Source: Isoetes taiwanensis (lineage: Eukaryota; Streptophyta; Lycopodiopsida; Isoetales; Isoetaceae). Taken from it: 64,000 bases of DNA. Shown here piece by piece: positions 42,664-56,613 of the stretch (the stretch's first letter is position 1; every line of letters begins with the position of its first letter). The notes below the pieces were generated by a model, which was not told the DNA's origin, ran no database searches, and worked only from the letters and a program-made list of their open reading frames with translations. Position numbers and translations under genes: made by a program. The stretch lies in the NCBI GenBank assembly GCA_021234155.1, contig JAJEKV010000031.1, positions 2,165,614 to 2,229,613 of the forward strand. The letters are read 5' to 3'.

Positions 42664-44999
42664 TCATCTAATGTGCAGTTTCTTGCCAAGGGCATTACCC
42701 CAATGTTTTGGAAGCATCCAAAAAACAGGATGCGAATTACCAAATATATGTCTTAGATTATCCCAGCCTGAATGCAGATGAGCTTCTCCGGTCCTCTGTA
42801 TTGAATCTATATACGTTTGTCCATGATACAATAATTGCATCTGCTGACGAAGTAGAAGCCCTACTCCAATGAATACTGAAAGGCTAGTTGCAATAAGATA
42901 TATCAGGATAAATGATCTCATCGAAGATGCAGTGTCTGTAAAACTGATGGCAATCACTGTGCTAATTTGCGCAGTGAAAGACACCCTTTGAGAACCATAC
43001 TCATATTTCAAGAGACTAGGCCAAATAATTGAACCAGCATAGGCAGACATTACTAGCACATAAAGGCAACTCAGTATAGTGAAAATGAGGAATAGAATGA
43101 AATGCCGGTGGTTGTTTGCCCCCACACAATTCCCTATCTGCAAAACAAAAAGTGACAGGGTACCATAAATATATTCCTCAATTACAATTTGTATACTTGG
43201 TTTACTTGTTCCGGGTTCAGGTCCAATAGGATTCTTCTATGGTCACGGTGACATGCATGCTTTTTAGTGAAAGTTGCATTTACCAAGTTAAAGATCTCGT
43301 ATATAAATGGTTTGTATGCAAATAAATCTAGGCGAAAGTAGCATATTATGCAAATCCTGGTTTTAGGACCCTTGGAAGCTAGGCTAGCTATAAGTATAAG
43401 GTTCATGTAAAAGGCTGGCACATTTTATCCAAACTAAATTCTTAAATAGCAAACTGTTGGGAAGACTTGTAATGCTTTGTCAGTGACCATGTACCATTTA
43501 TTCACGACATTTTTCCAAAAGACTAGGCACGCCCACAATAACTTGGTCTGTCTGATTATTATTATGGCAGCTATTTCAGTTTCAGGTTTTATACTAATTC
43601 CCCTTTTTTACCTTCTGCAGGCTGGCCTTGCTTTGGGGGGCTCATGTATCACTTTGAGTAGCAAAGCACCTACGATTCCATCCTAGCACCATAGGCACAC
43701 TGTAAACTTGATAGCTGATTTGTTACTTCTAATTAAAAGGTCCAACAAATGCCTATGATACAATAAGCTTTTGGCTGCGGTGGTTCTGCCTGCTTTTTAT
43801 TACTCCAAGCGCGTGCTTCAGTGTCAAATGGAGTTTCCACAGGCTATCTAATTAGAACAAGCAAAAGCGCGTGCTTCAGTGTCAAATGGAGTTTCCACAG
43901 GCTATCTAATTAGGACAAGCAAAACCTCTTTCAAGTTGAGAGAGGTGATGACAATAGTATGTTCTTTTGCATGAAAAAACAACTACTGACAAACTTAAAA
44001 GGACTTACAAATGGGCAATGGTGATCCATATCGACTACACAAGTTCCACAGGTGCGACAATGGTGTGCTTCTGGTGGTTTTGGTTTTCTGCATGAGGTAC
44101 AGTATGTATGGCCCTCCAATGCACCTTTCCTGACTTCATCGACCTTGCCCCATGCAATTGGAGGAACTGGACCGGCTGGTAAAATTGCAGCAAAGCAATA
44201 ATTGACAATTGTGTTGAGAGCTAAAAAAATGGTGGCACTGCTGTGGATTAACAACCAGAAGCTCATGCTGGAAAATATCAGAGGAAATGTTGCCCATACT
44301 CCAGTACCTGAGAAGATAAAATTGCTTGTCAAATAAAGAAAAATCAGCGCTTGTTTACATATGGATACCTGTCATAGCAATCACAATGGCAAGCACAAAG
44401 AACACCAAACTCCTATCTCGAATAATAGCACATTTAAGGCATTTTCTGCCGCCACGATAGCTCTCTGCAGTAGTAAATGAAATAGCCCCACACCAACCAC
44501 ACTTGAAAGCTGGTGCAGAGTAGGGAAGAAATAGCTCTAGCCCACATCCCCAGCATGTTGCTGCGTATTGCTGGCCAAGCCCTCTCTCATAATCTGGTCC
44601 CTGTAAAACAAGTGGACCATTAAAAGTAATGTCAAACTCATGAGAGAAGGCCCATGGTCATCCCATAATGAATTCAACAAACAACATATTTCCTAATAGT
44701 CCCACAACAATGTTTTCTGCGTTTCTTGCATTCTAGAAACAGGGCAAAATACAAGCAAGATGTCATTTTGGAAATTGCTGCTGCCATAATACAATACTGG
44801 CATTAATAAGATCTCCTCTCATGACAAGCAATACACTAGTGCTTTGTTCATTGTGCGTGACTTCAGGGTCTAATTTTTATCTTAAATGCGAACACCCAGA
44901 AACGCCATAACTTAAGCTTCTAGACAGCTCGGTTACATATTAAAGCTTAAATCATACCTGTGATATCTGAAGAACAACTTCTTCATTGGCAGCTGCCAT
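42664..44999 (-). CDS. DHHC protein S-acyltransferase, plant PAT11-like
   Basis: Four exons: 44958-44999, 44369-44600, 44009-44307 and 42664-43137, all with GT/AG borders and joining in phase to about 348 aa. Exon 2 has a CWGCG...KCGWCG Zn-binding start. Membrane segments lie at about residues 78-91 (SLVFFVLAIVIAM), 97-135, 205-232 and 250-275. The DHHC cysteine-rich domain (YCTSCRKPKPPEAHHC, then VDMDHHCPF) ends exon 3 with DHHC at residues ~186-189, and NCVG starts exon 4. The usual TTxE motif after TM4 reads QTYID here. Such enzymes attach palmitate to cysteines at endomembranes or plasma membrane. This is the only complete host-type gene in the window. The PAT11-like label rests on the N-terminal CxxC pair. 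Confidence 0.92.
43808..43923. repeat. 58 bp tandem duplication in intron 3
   Basis: Two near-identical units of AGCGCGTGCTTCAGTGTCAA... lie in the large third intron of the S-acyltransferase gene. Confidence 0.95.
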
Positions 45000-47900
45000 G
45001 ATTACGGAACATCTTTCAGGTCAAAACATCAGCAGTGTCTTAGATCTGCAGATCTAAAGGCAGCCCTCGAGAATGAAATAGAATACCAAGTAATGAGGGA
45101 GAATGGCTGTCATAACTTGCGCCCGAGAAAGATTCTAAACTTGTAAAATCTGCAGCAATTGAAATGTCACTCATTGACGAAAATATGCCCATAAAAGATT
45201 ATCCATACCAATTTTTTAAGTAGAAATTACACAGCACCTTCGGAATGCGATGAAGCCGAAGAAGGGAACATGTTGAAAAAACTCTCCTTCCCACCATACA
45301 TACCATTTGTTATAGGGCTTTCTCTTGCTTTGGATAGATAAAACTTTCCTAATTCCAATTACGTTCATTTTCCGGCACTTGGATAAACTAATCGAAAAAG
45401 TGTTTTCTCCCCGTATAGACAAATGGGTGAAATTCTGCCCTCTAGTCCAGTCAGATCGTGCCAGGTGCGAAGCCTTCAAAACTGGAATCTTTTTTAATAA
45501 CTGCACTTCACATTCTTTTAGGGGAGGGTGCCCACTATCACCGCAGTGCCCAGCTACTGCGCGGCTCAATTCCGCACTCTTGCCCACTGATCCCACAGCC
45601 CTATCCCCCTGTATTGCGCATACCTTGCCCTTCAACTGTGTGTAACTTTCTCCAGCAATGTCGGATTGACACGTGGATTGGTGCAACTGAAAGCCCTTTT
45701 CAAGAGCTCATATGCGTTGACACTGCAGTCTCCTCAGGAATCCTCAAAAACAATTGATGGCTACTTGGTGCGCAGTGGATGGGCAATTGGTGCGGGGAGA
45801 TGGGCAGGCAACCTACCCTACTTTCAAGGCTCGTAACTTCTTCTCAGGAACTCCAAATCTGAAATTTTCTTCAGCAATAGATAGGCGAGCTCGTCCTCTT
45901 TCGAATGATGTTTCATTTGTCCAAAATTGATGCAGGAATTTAGAGTTATGAAGGTTCTAAGACTAACTGCGGCATATATGGGCACCCTCCCCTACTTTAC
46001 ACTTAGTATTTTTCCTTTAATTACTGCAGTTGAAGCATTGAAGGTGATAATCAATCAGGACCAGGGTTCGAAATTAGAAATCGCCATGACAGGTGAAAAC
46101 GCCTGCTTATATTTAAGGCTACTGAAAATACATGAATTTATAGTGTAGTTTTCCGGAAATCCTTAGAAAATTTTATAAAAATGACCTGAAAAAATGCTGG
46201 AATTTTTTTTTTTGTTATCGAAAATTTTTTAAAATGGCCGGATGTTTCAGGGTCGAACCCCCCTAATTTCGAACCCTGATCAGGACATTAGGCTTCCGGT
46301 TGAACCTTGTACACAGGTGGACATTGTAAGTTTTTGCTAATCCATGTTAAAGCTGGCTAAGCATGATTATTATAATATACAAATTGGAAAGAATGGTTTG
46401 AATGGCCTGCCATTCTGTTATATGAAAGCCTTCTGAAACATGTAGTGTGACATTTGTTGTGGATTTTCTGTGATCTTTGTGGTTATCGTAATGAAGAACA
46501 ATGTTTCATGAATCTAAATAATATGTATGTACTGCAGCTTTGTGTTATGCAAGATACTGATTTTAGATATTATCCCCTTTAGAGAAGCAGCAAATCAGGA
46601 GCAAATAAACATGCTATGATGACTTAAGATTTGTTTGAGAACAATGTTTTGTTCCCATAACTTTGGCTTCTATACGTTGTATACTTGCTTATGCACTGGA
46701 ATATGACATAAAGTAATGGAAGCGACTCAGTATGTGTTCGTGAGCTTTTTTTCAATGCGTTTGGCACTAGAGTTGTCTCTCGATGGACCAAAAAATGAAT
46801 CATTTACACTGTTCACTTTAAAATTCATATAAAATCAACAACTCGATTTTCAAGCAAACCCTTCCTACAAATTTATACATGACGGTCATATGACAGAAGA
46901 AAAATACCTAAAAATACATCAACTTCCATATGTCAAGCTATGCTTAAGTGAATCCAAGAGGGTCAAGTCAAAACTGTCTTATGTTTACATGGGATAAAAT
47001 TGTCTCAATGAAAAGACTCTTTTTATTTTTTTTCATTATTTTTATATTTTTCTAGATGAGTTAAAGAGTAAACAAAAACCTGCACCTCAAGTCGAGTTCT
47101 GGAAAGAGAGATAGGATCATTTGAACATGAGAAGTCCAAACTGTCTTCTGTCTTCTGTGAATTTTAGCATGAAATATGTCACCAACAAAGCCTTGCATGC
47201 ATAAAATATAATCTATCATGAAAGATGAACTGTGCGTACTCTTGTGATACCTCAATTACAACACTTCCTACCAATACATAGACTAGTTTTATGATAGTAA
47301 AATATAATCAAATTCTTTGTATTTTTTTTTCAATGAGACTACATTAGGAACCTCTATATACATATTTTATAACACTTTGAATCATGCAAAAGACTTATCA
47401 TGCATGAAATATTCTTTGATCTAAAGATTGATTGCCATGGATAAACTTGCAATTGTTTTGCACATTCATCAATAAGCATCACTAGCTCCAATTTTTTTGA
47501 GTTGTGATCCCATAATTCTGGAGTTAACTTATTTTTTTAAGCTCTAAATATATTCTATTCGATGACATAAGATCTTGATTAACTCTAGAAACTACATGGT
47601 TACATACTAGTTACACTATATTTAACTTAATATAATTACCTCCTATGTAGATATAAGTAGAATGCATCATTCATTACCATTATCAGACTTATAGATGGGC
47701 TTTATTAGCATTGTCACATAGATTTTTGTACTTGAGTTCTGTATATGAAATCATTTAGTTAATATTGCCAGTAATATAACTTATGGATGCCTAAACAAAT
47801 CATTATACTATAGCCCTTATAGCTAAAAATACATAGCCACAAGAATCAAGTCAAAACTTGTAAAACACAGAGAGAATAATTCCTCAATCTTGAGCATCTT

Positions 47901-50900
47901 TTTTTCGAGAAAAATGGAGTTTAACGACTTCAACTAGTATCAAATGATAGCCTCCAAATATAGGAACATGTAACTCAATGTATTTTATCATAAACAACAA
48001 TTACTCTCAATTTTAGCAAACTTAGACCCCTTCATGGTAGAAGATTGAGAAATGCAGTTCTGAAGTATTGGAAAAACTGCCAGTTTCTCTAAAGTTTGAA
48101 CAGTTACCACAATGTATGGGTGAATCTACGAATTATAAAATCATCTTGTTAATTTGGGTTTTTCCGGTTTGGAAAAAAACTTTTTTGGAATTTTTTAAAA
48201 GTTATTTTTCTAAGGTTTATGGGATTTTGGACGCCGGAATAAATACCCGACTTTTCAGAAATCGAAGAATTTTTTTTCGTTGTTGATGATTTTGATCGCA
48301 CAGAAGAGGGGCCCAGATTTAGTCTTTCTCAAGCTTGGCTATTGGCCGTATCATCTTAGGGGACCTTAATAGCATAGAAGCAGGATGGCAGGTAAATAAT
48401 TCTCTTATTTTTCTGATTCTACATAGATATAGGAACCGTCCCAACTAAGGGTTCTTTTTGTAAGTCGATGCTCAAGAAAATTGATTATGCATTTGTTGAG
48501 GTGGAGATAGCTTTTGACATGATATTAGGCAAAAGGTTTTGTTGTGACATGCACTAAACTATTACTGTTTTTTTTCCTACATTGTACTTCATTTTCTCCA
48601 GCACCGGTGGTGAATATGCATCCATATTTAGCTATTCTTTTGCAAACGCAATTGTATGGCCATCTGTGATTTATACCTTCCTAATTTCTGCTACATCTAC
48701 TGTTTGATGGCTAAGCACTTTGCATTCCACGGTATGTTCGAGGTCTTCTACATCATACCATGGTTACTTTTATGCATTATATCATGGTACTTTCTGTGCT
48801 GCCCTTGCTTCTTTGCATTATATCGTGTTATTTTCTGTTCTGGACTTGCTGGTTACATTTGGAAGATATGATACTTGAAATTGCGGATCAGAAGTCTGGG
48901 AAACTCACTGTATCTGTTCATTTCTGATATACATCAATATCTTACGCCTTTCATACAGTTATGTTTATGTTTGGCCTAGGTTTCTCCAGTGACTTTGCAG
49001 GTCATGCTAGCTACAAAAAACATCTTAAGTTCCTAAGCATTTGGGGCAGGTGAATTTTTAAGCTTTTGATCTTCCATAAATTGAAGAGCAAAAGAGCATG
49101 TATGCACCATTGAGCTTGGAGCATGCAAACGTGTCCCATTCGGTAGCAATGATGGAAAGGCTTGAGTTGATAAGACCTTGATTTGTTCTACCCTATCAAA
49201 TGGGATTGTCTTACTATAATGATGCTAACAGGATGCTATGGTTTGCATTCTTTCTTTTATCATATTCATCTCCTTTCTTTTGTAGTTGCAATCTGTTATT
49301 TCCTACATTCTCTGTCTAAGAACGACATTTGTTTTGCTATTGGATGACTCCGAATCTAAGGGCATTTTGACAAGGGTTGTGTATTTAATCTTCGAGCTCA
49401 TAGGTTCTACTAATCCAAGTATCGAGTTTATAAATGTTGCCATTTTTTCCTTCAACAATTGTGAAATTCGTTGCATTCCTATCTGGGTTTCTTAGATGTC
49501 TAAAAATGTTCTAAACCAAACCAAGAGAGATTCATCGCCTTCCTATTTGGGATGCATTGCTTGGATGCCTAGAAATGTCTGGAACGAAACTTGAGAAAGA
49601 CACATGTAGGCTCTATATTGTAATTCTACAAAGTACACATATTTGATGCTAGATATTTATGCTTTGCATTCAAATATTCAAGATGCAGAGTGATGGTGAT
49701 GTTGTAATCATCCATGGTTTATTCGCATGCTAGGTAGTCTCCCATCTGCTACAGGCTTACTCACAATGTATCAATATTTGTCATAATCATTTTATTAGTC
49801 AGGCATAGTGCTTTTAAGGATCACGTTTTCATCCTAACTTCCTATCTAACTTCTGCAGGCCTAAACCTTTGGGCTGATATGGCTTGCAAAAAGAATCTTA
49901 ATGCATTTACGTGGTGTCTATCTTGCAAGGATGGATGTGACTGATATAGCTTGCAAAAAGAATCTTAATGCATTTACGTGGTGTCTATCTTGCAAGGATG
50001 GATGTGCTCTAACAGGCTTGATTAAAATTGTAGTTTCTTCTGTACGCATGCTCTTTGAGATATATTGTGATTTGATGCAGGCTTAGGATCTTATCTCTGT
50101 CAGTATCCCTTTTCAAGAAGGATATGATGTTGAATGGGTGTGCGTTATATTTAATTGCAAGAGCTTGAAGAAGCTGACAATGGACCAGATGGAAAGCTTG
50201 GTCTTTATTTACTAGGAGCAAAGGGGATATTCTTTATTGCTTTGTCAAGGGCCAATTTTAGTTTAATTGATCCAGCGTGTTGTATGTCCCTTTCGTCTGG
50301 TGTAAGCTATGTCCCTTTCGTCTGGTGCAAGCTTAAAACTTACTATCTCATTTGGCTGGCATGGTCCATTTATCTAATCATAATATACACTTTTCCTTTG
50401 TTTTTTGGCTTTAGGATGAGGGATTCTGATAGGAACATGAAAGAACCAGTACTTCATTTACTCTGGATTGTACACATTTGGCAATTTGCACAAGGGAACG
50501 GTCCAGATAAGTTTATAGGATTTAAAAATTATAATTGTTATTGTACAAAGGTTCTTATGAACTTGAACGAATACGAATTGTACATGTATTTGATTCATTC
50601 CTTTTATTGCTATCATAGACTCTATGTCTATTGTTCACATGTCTAATATTATATGACATCCACTTTATGCTAAAATATGATGCCTTTATTCCTCCAAGAA
50701 AGGGCTCTTAATGTACATTTCTTTTTTATGCTTTTAATCTCTAGACTTTGTTTTAGATTTTAAACTTAACTACACCTTTGAAAATTCTGTTGCATAAGAA
50801 AAGGAGCTTGGGGCTCCTTAACTCAATTTTGTATTGGGTAGACCTATGTTCAACATGCCCATGTTGTTTAAAGACTAGACGGCGAGGTATTGCTATGTTT

Positions 50901-53439
50901 TGGTACATGACCATGTATTGATTGTGTTCCCATTGCATGTTGTAACTTGCAGTTATAGGAGGCTTAGATGTATGGTGGAGTTTGCAGAGCTAAATGGGTT
51001 TGTTTCCTGTAGCATATATCATCACTGAATTGTAAGTTAAATTCTTTTAATTGCAAGTGAAATTATGATGTGGTCTTTACCAACACGAACCTATGGTATG
51101 TGTAATGTGTGCTTCTTTAGATTATTTTGTTAGATCAGAATCAGTTGTATAAGAATCTGAAAATAGCTCTATTCCTTACTGTGAATATGAGGTTGTGGCT
51201 TCTCAGATACGATCGTTTTTTTAAATACGCTAATTCCTTAATGAGTCTTCTAAGCTATGCAAGCTTGCATCATAACCTTCGCTTATTGTATCATGTGCAC
51301 TATGCATTATATTATAAACAACTGAGATCCTACTTTGTAACTAAAATATAGTGTATTACGATGTACGCCTCTTAGGTGTATATTGTGGCTGTCTGATCTG
51401 CAGAAACAAGAATTATGACCAAGTTCCAGAAACAAGAATCATGACCAAGTAAAGAACCACTGTCAATGTTGAATAATCCATCTCTTACACGGATCGCAAG
51501 CTGGATGGCTTCTTCTACTCTGATCTATTGTTTCATTAAGGTAGGTCTTCAAAACTTTTATTTACACCTTTATGCCAATGCTTGATATTAGTTAAAGTAG
51601 GGCTACTAAAAGTCGCCTTGCAGATTTTTGTAGTCTCAAGAAACCTAATTTTCATTCATTTGCCAACAACAACATAGTTACGACGATCAGCGTAGTTACG
51701 ATGATCAGCTTATCTCTATATCCTGTAGTGGTGGTTCAACAAAGATTTCAGGTATTCCATCCACCGCATGTCCAACATTGGCTCTTATACAATCTTCTTG
51801 ATTCTGTTGGTTCTATTAGTTTGTAGATCATATAACTTCATACATGCCATGTTATCGTATTGGTTGTAAATCCGCACTCTGTATGTGGTTGCTAGGTAAA
51901 ATGAGTGTTTGGATGATTGGGTGCCTCTTTATCAAAGGAGACAAAGGAGTCTGAGGTAACGAGTTCCAGATAATTTATAGCCATATCATCCCTGGATTAA
52001 ACATGAGCAGACATATTGTGGAGGTTATTCATGTTGCATTTTTATTAACTTTTATTCAAAAAACATCTCAACAATTCATTAACATTTTATTTGCTAAATG
52101 ATATGCCTTCCATAGGTTTATGCAGACTTGGTTATTCGTGATTTTGGTTTTTACATGTTTCAGTCATTTGAAAGCGACTATTTCTTATGTGTTTGTATAC
52201 ATGCTAATTCTATTGCATATTTTAGGCATTTGCAAGCAACTATTTTATATGTGCTTCCTGTATATGCTAATTTTAAATTTATACAGGAGTCTATAGCTGC
52301 ATCTTTGTTAATACAAGCCATTTGACTATATGGTAGGGCTCCAAGTCTTACATGCATGAATTTGCATTTTCTGAATTATAGTAGAGACCAATGTCTTTCT
52401 TTGCACAATTATTGCATTCTGTCTAGATTTTTGATGAATGATTTTCAACAAAAGTGTAGCCTAAATATCACAATCTGACCATGGCATGCTTTGCAGCTCT
52501 TACAAGCAACATAAATATGTGCTAAAGGATGTGCTAAAGGATGTGCTCCTTTGATTCACAGGTCTTGCAAGCAACTGCAGCTTTTCTTGAGGACATAGGG
52601 ATATGGATTATAACATAAACCCTTTTAATCTAATAGTATGTTGTTATATAAAGTAAAAGTCTCAATATGTTTTCATTTAAAGTGTCTTGGATACAGTGTG
52701 CTCAGGAGAGTATTTTGTTAAACTCCTATTATTTGGGAATCGAAATGTTTTACTAGAAATATTCGAATCATACAAGAAAATAGCAAGAAATGCAATAGGA
52801 TTTTTCTATGCTACAATGTTGGAAGGCATATATGAGCATTTTCAAGAATAATTTTGGATTTGTGAATCATGTTGTTGTGCATTCCTCATGATAAACGATG
52901 CTAAGTAGCAGATAAATTTGTGAATCATATAGTGCATTCCTCATGATAAAACGTAGATGTGCTTATCAAATTGCTACTCATACGTGAAGGATAATGGTTG
53001 CCCTAAAGATGATCATTTATATGCCACAAGACGATAGGGACATCCTTATTGCTCATCTTAACTAGAATTTCTAAATGCCATTGGCCTTGCCATGCTAATC
53101 TTAAATGGAATTGCTACAATTTTACTACACAATTTTGAAAGCCAAAGGCCATTTGTTTTGCCATGTCCATCCTAGATTGGATTTCTACAATTTCGCCACA
53201 ATTCTCTATAGTATTTTTCGTCATCGTATCTAATGCGTCAGGGACATGTATGGCAGGAGAGACAATTGGCTTGAGTCTAAACGCACTTTTTGGGGCATTT
53301 TTATTGCACACTAATCAATACAAAATATGCAATAATGCCCCTCACACCCACACTCGCATTCACACCTTCTTCCTCTCTAGGATCATATCAAATTGTTCTG
53401 GCCAATAATCAAACCACCATCCTTTCAAATTGTAGTAAA
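45000..53439. other. Long AT-rich intergenic stretch
   Basis: I find no supportable gene. Open frames are short and without domains (for example 45216-45686 minus and 50155-50646 plus). The beginning is presumably the promoter and 5' leader of the S-acyltransferase gene. The only clear structure is the tandem duplication at 49875-50008. Confidence 0.5.
49875..50008. repeat. 67 bp tandem duplication
   Basis: Two units of TGATATGGCTTGCAAAAAGA..., almost identical, with period 67 bp. Confidence 0.97.
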
Positions 53440-53467
53440 GCCCGGCAGCGCCGGGCACCATAACTAG
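53440..53467 (+). mobile_element. Helitron 3' end-like sequence
   Basis: Hairpin GCCCGGC-AGC-GCCGGGC, then 7 nt (ACCATAA) and CTAG. Hairpin size, 7 nt gap and CTAG match the Helitron end at 5850. The next base is C rather than the expected T, and I could not find a matching 5' end upstream. It may be an old or truncated copy. Confidence 0.45.
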
Positions 53468-55316
53468 CCCTTATAAATTTTCAAGAATCAAGTTAAGATT
53501 CAAAATGTGATGTTATATTATACAATTGACTTATTTTTTTGTTAGATATATGGGTAGAGAATATGTTGAACTAATTATGGTCCATGAACCTGAAATGGTC
53601 TCCTAGGCAATTCTAGTATTAAGGTTTTTTGATACTTCATCATACTGACCCAGTGCAAAGGTAGGCATCTGCAATGCTAGACTCTACACATGTTGAATCG
53701 TTGTGCTGATTATGTAAAATTAGAATAGTGTTTGCAAGTGTTCCAATGCTAGTTCATGCTTCCCTTCTCTAGGCAGTATTCATAAGTCTGATGTCTGGTT
53801 TTTTGTTCTAGAACCTGACGAACTATCAACAACAGAGGTGTTCAAGGCATGTTCACAAAGTTCCTTTGATTCTTTAAATAGCACGGCTGCAAATTAAATG
53901 GGACCATTGCAGCAGTTCTGTTTCAAAATTCCTTTCAAAAGACTCTGAAAATGGGAGAGTAGGATGCCTCAAACGCAAAGAATGCACTATTAAAAATGCT
54001 AATTTTAAGGTAAGTTCTTTTTCGATGCTTACTTCAAAATAGGTATTCAAAAATAGGTATAATCAACACTTAGATAGAAAATCAACTAAATTAAAAATTG
54101 CTAGTTTTCATAACACTAAGAAAGTTATTACAAAACAGGACTATGAAAAAGGAAAGAAAGCAAGCGATATCCTTTCTATAATAAATTAGCACACACAGTT
54201 TTTGTAAAATTTTTAAATCCAATGTATAAGTGTCCTCAGTAGTAAAATTTTGAGCTTGCTATATCACGACTATTTTCTTTTCAGAATCTGCTTCATTCAC
54301 TTTGTCAATCTCCAGGGACAGAACATGTTGCATCTCATTAAACACAACATCATCATCAGTGAAAAGAAATACATAAAAAATCTGATAAAGACATATAAGA
54401 ATATCTGGAAAATGCGATAATTAATTTTTATAGAAGATATTGCCAGTATGGTCAAAATATAATTTGAACCCTGATGCTAAGTATCTAGCTTACGAACTTG
54501 TAGAAAGATCTTAGAGCAAGAAAGTGTCTACAACATAGTTTCTATATAGAGCTTCATATAATTGTACACTACTCCACCCAACTTCAATGCAAAGAATTTG
54601 TATCACTACAAGCACTTATTTCTAACCACAAACTGAACTGATTCTAGACTTTTGAACATGAATCAATAGTGGAGAATAATCCTGCAAGTTAAATCTGAAG
54701 CACACTATAATTGAGGGATCGATATTTGAAGCTTGGGAACGGATTTCGACCGAGGAGAAGACCGATAACCACCTGATCGATCTTACATGGGTGGAATAGT
54801 ACTGATAACTAGTTATCAGTACTCCAAACTGTACCAATAATGATAAGAAAGGACTCTCCATTTACACTAAAGGGTTCGACACGGTTTATGCTAGCCCCAA
54901 TTAGGATTAAGACCGAGGAGTCAGAAGAGTTGTCGAGGATGGAATGGAGCATGAAAGCTCAGATCCTTCTGCAATCAAGTTTTTTAAAATACTCGATTCC
55001 TAATTATAAATAAAATCAAGATTTCTAAAATACTCAAGCCAACCAAATTGTCAATTCAAGCCAGCAAAAACCGGTCTAAAATGGGAGGCTAATATTTCCA
55101 TATCTGCATTTCTAATTGCCTTAAAATGCTGACACTAGAATGCAATATATGCACTTTAAGGATTGCAAAAGCAGCATCCAATGTTTTCAAAAATAAAATG
55201 ACATCAGACTGGGAAACAAAATACTGCCAAGTGCCTCGCATGTATGTAGGTTCTGAAATGTTCTAGGACCTTCTAAAAATAGTTGTATCAGAAGATGCAA
55301 GAGAATGTCTATAAGA
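53468..55316. other. AT-rich intergenic stretch
   Basis: No gene or repeat that I can support. Confidence 0.4.
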
Positions 55317-55760
55317 TTTATTGGTAGCTTAATTGATAAGGGTGTATGACTCTTTATTAGAAAGTTGTGAGTTCGGACCTTGCTCCATGCAACTACTTTT
55401 TGCATCCGTGTGACGATTATTTTTGTATGTAAGGGTATAATACTCGTATGGTCGTCACACTTGTCTTCATCCAAGCCAATGTCTTCTTGCTTGTTTCCTT
55501 AGCTTTGTACGTACGAGTATAATACGTGTATTGTCATCACACTTGCCTTCATCCTAGTCATTGTCTTCTTGCTTGTCTCCTTAGCTTGGGTTCACTAGAT
55601 CTGGTTCATCGATCATCTTAGTCAATAGGGTGGTGAAAATAAGCTCTACTTCATAGATCCGCTTTTGCCTTCATCCATGTGATGACCATCTTTGTACATA
55701 CGAGTATAATACTCGTATGGTCGTCACACTTCTCTTCATCTGAATCATTATCTTTTTGCT
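55317..55760 (+). mobile_element. tRNA-derived SINE-like sequence with repeated 3' unit
   Basis: TTGGTAGCTTAATTGATAAG resembles an A box (TRGCNNARYNGG), and GAGTTCGGACC, 45 bp on, resembles a B box (GGTTCGANNCC), as in a decayed tRNA head. Downstream, ACGAGTATAATACTCGTATG with flanking GTGTGACGA and TCGTCACAC occurs in three related units to about 55760. A SINE or a tRNA pseudogene are both possible. Confidence 0.45.
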
Positions 55761-56613
55761 TCTTTTCGATCATCTTAATCAATAGGCTAGTGAAAATAAG
55801 CTCTACTTTATAGATCTATTCTTCAACTTCAAGGACTACTAGCTTTATGCCTTTACCATATTTTTTATTGATATTTGATCTCCCAAAGGTGTCAACCATA
55901 GGATGTATAGGTTTTTGGAGTCACTAATGAATTTTCATAAGGATAGAACATATTCTATATAGGTCCCATCCAATCTTTACAAGTTTATGGTTTTCCATGG
56001 TAGACAAGATTCTGCAGTGTCAAACAAGACCTTGGGGTTCTGATGTTGTACTATAAGCATTTGACTCTTTTGATACCATCACCCTACTCGTCCCTCCTAC
56101 AAACTTGAAGTTCCTCACTGGAGTGTGAGGAAGAAAGAATAAATGTTCATACCTTAAATACCTTCAACATATGATGGTTATATAAGTAATAATTAATCTC
56201 TCTCTTTGAGGACGATAAAAACCAATTTAATTCTATCTATAAATACAAACAATCATTGTATTTTTTGCAAACACAAGGTAGCTCTTGGCAAGTTTACTTA
56301 GGTTGTGGCTATTGGAATTCTCTTCTTATTGGCTTAGGCAAAATTCCAATAGGCAAAATTACAATGGTGTTTCAAGTGAACTAAAGTGACGTTAAGTGCC
56401 ATCACATGGTGTGCTATTATGTTTTCCAAATCTTATACATGTACTAGTAATAACATTAGAAATTGCGTAATTTGCTGTGCCTTAGTGTTGTCTTATGCCT
56501 TCACAATGTTTTTCACAATTCTGGTTGAGGTTGCACAAGCAAGAATTGGCAATGTGGGGTGAGATCCTGGTTATTATCTCTGGTTATTGTCTCTGTTACT
56601 TGTTACAGAAAGA
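55761..56613. other. Spacer 3' of WSD1-like gene
   Basis: No gene seen. Part is probably the 3' untranslated region of the minus-strand gene. Confidence 0.4.

Noticed and set aside
45216-45686. 156 aa minus-strand ORF upstream of the S-acyltransferase gene
   Set aside because: No recognisable domain, no splice support and biased composition; probably chance.
50155-50646. 163 aa plus-strand ORF
   Set aside because: AT-rich, no motif, no neighbouring exons; likely chance.
51340-51375. 5' end of a Helitron matching the 3' end at 53467
   Set aside because: ATATAGTGTATTACGATGT only loosely resembles the 5' end at 9870 and lacks a clear TC start after A.
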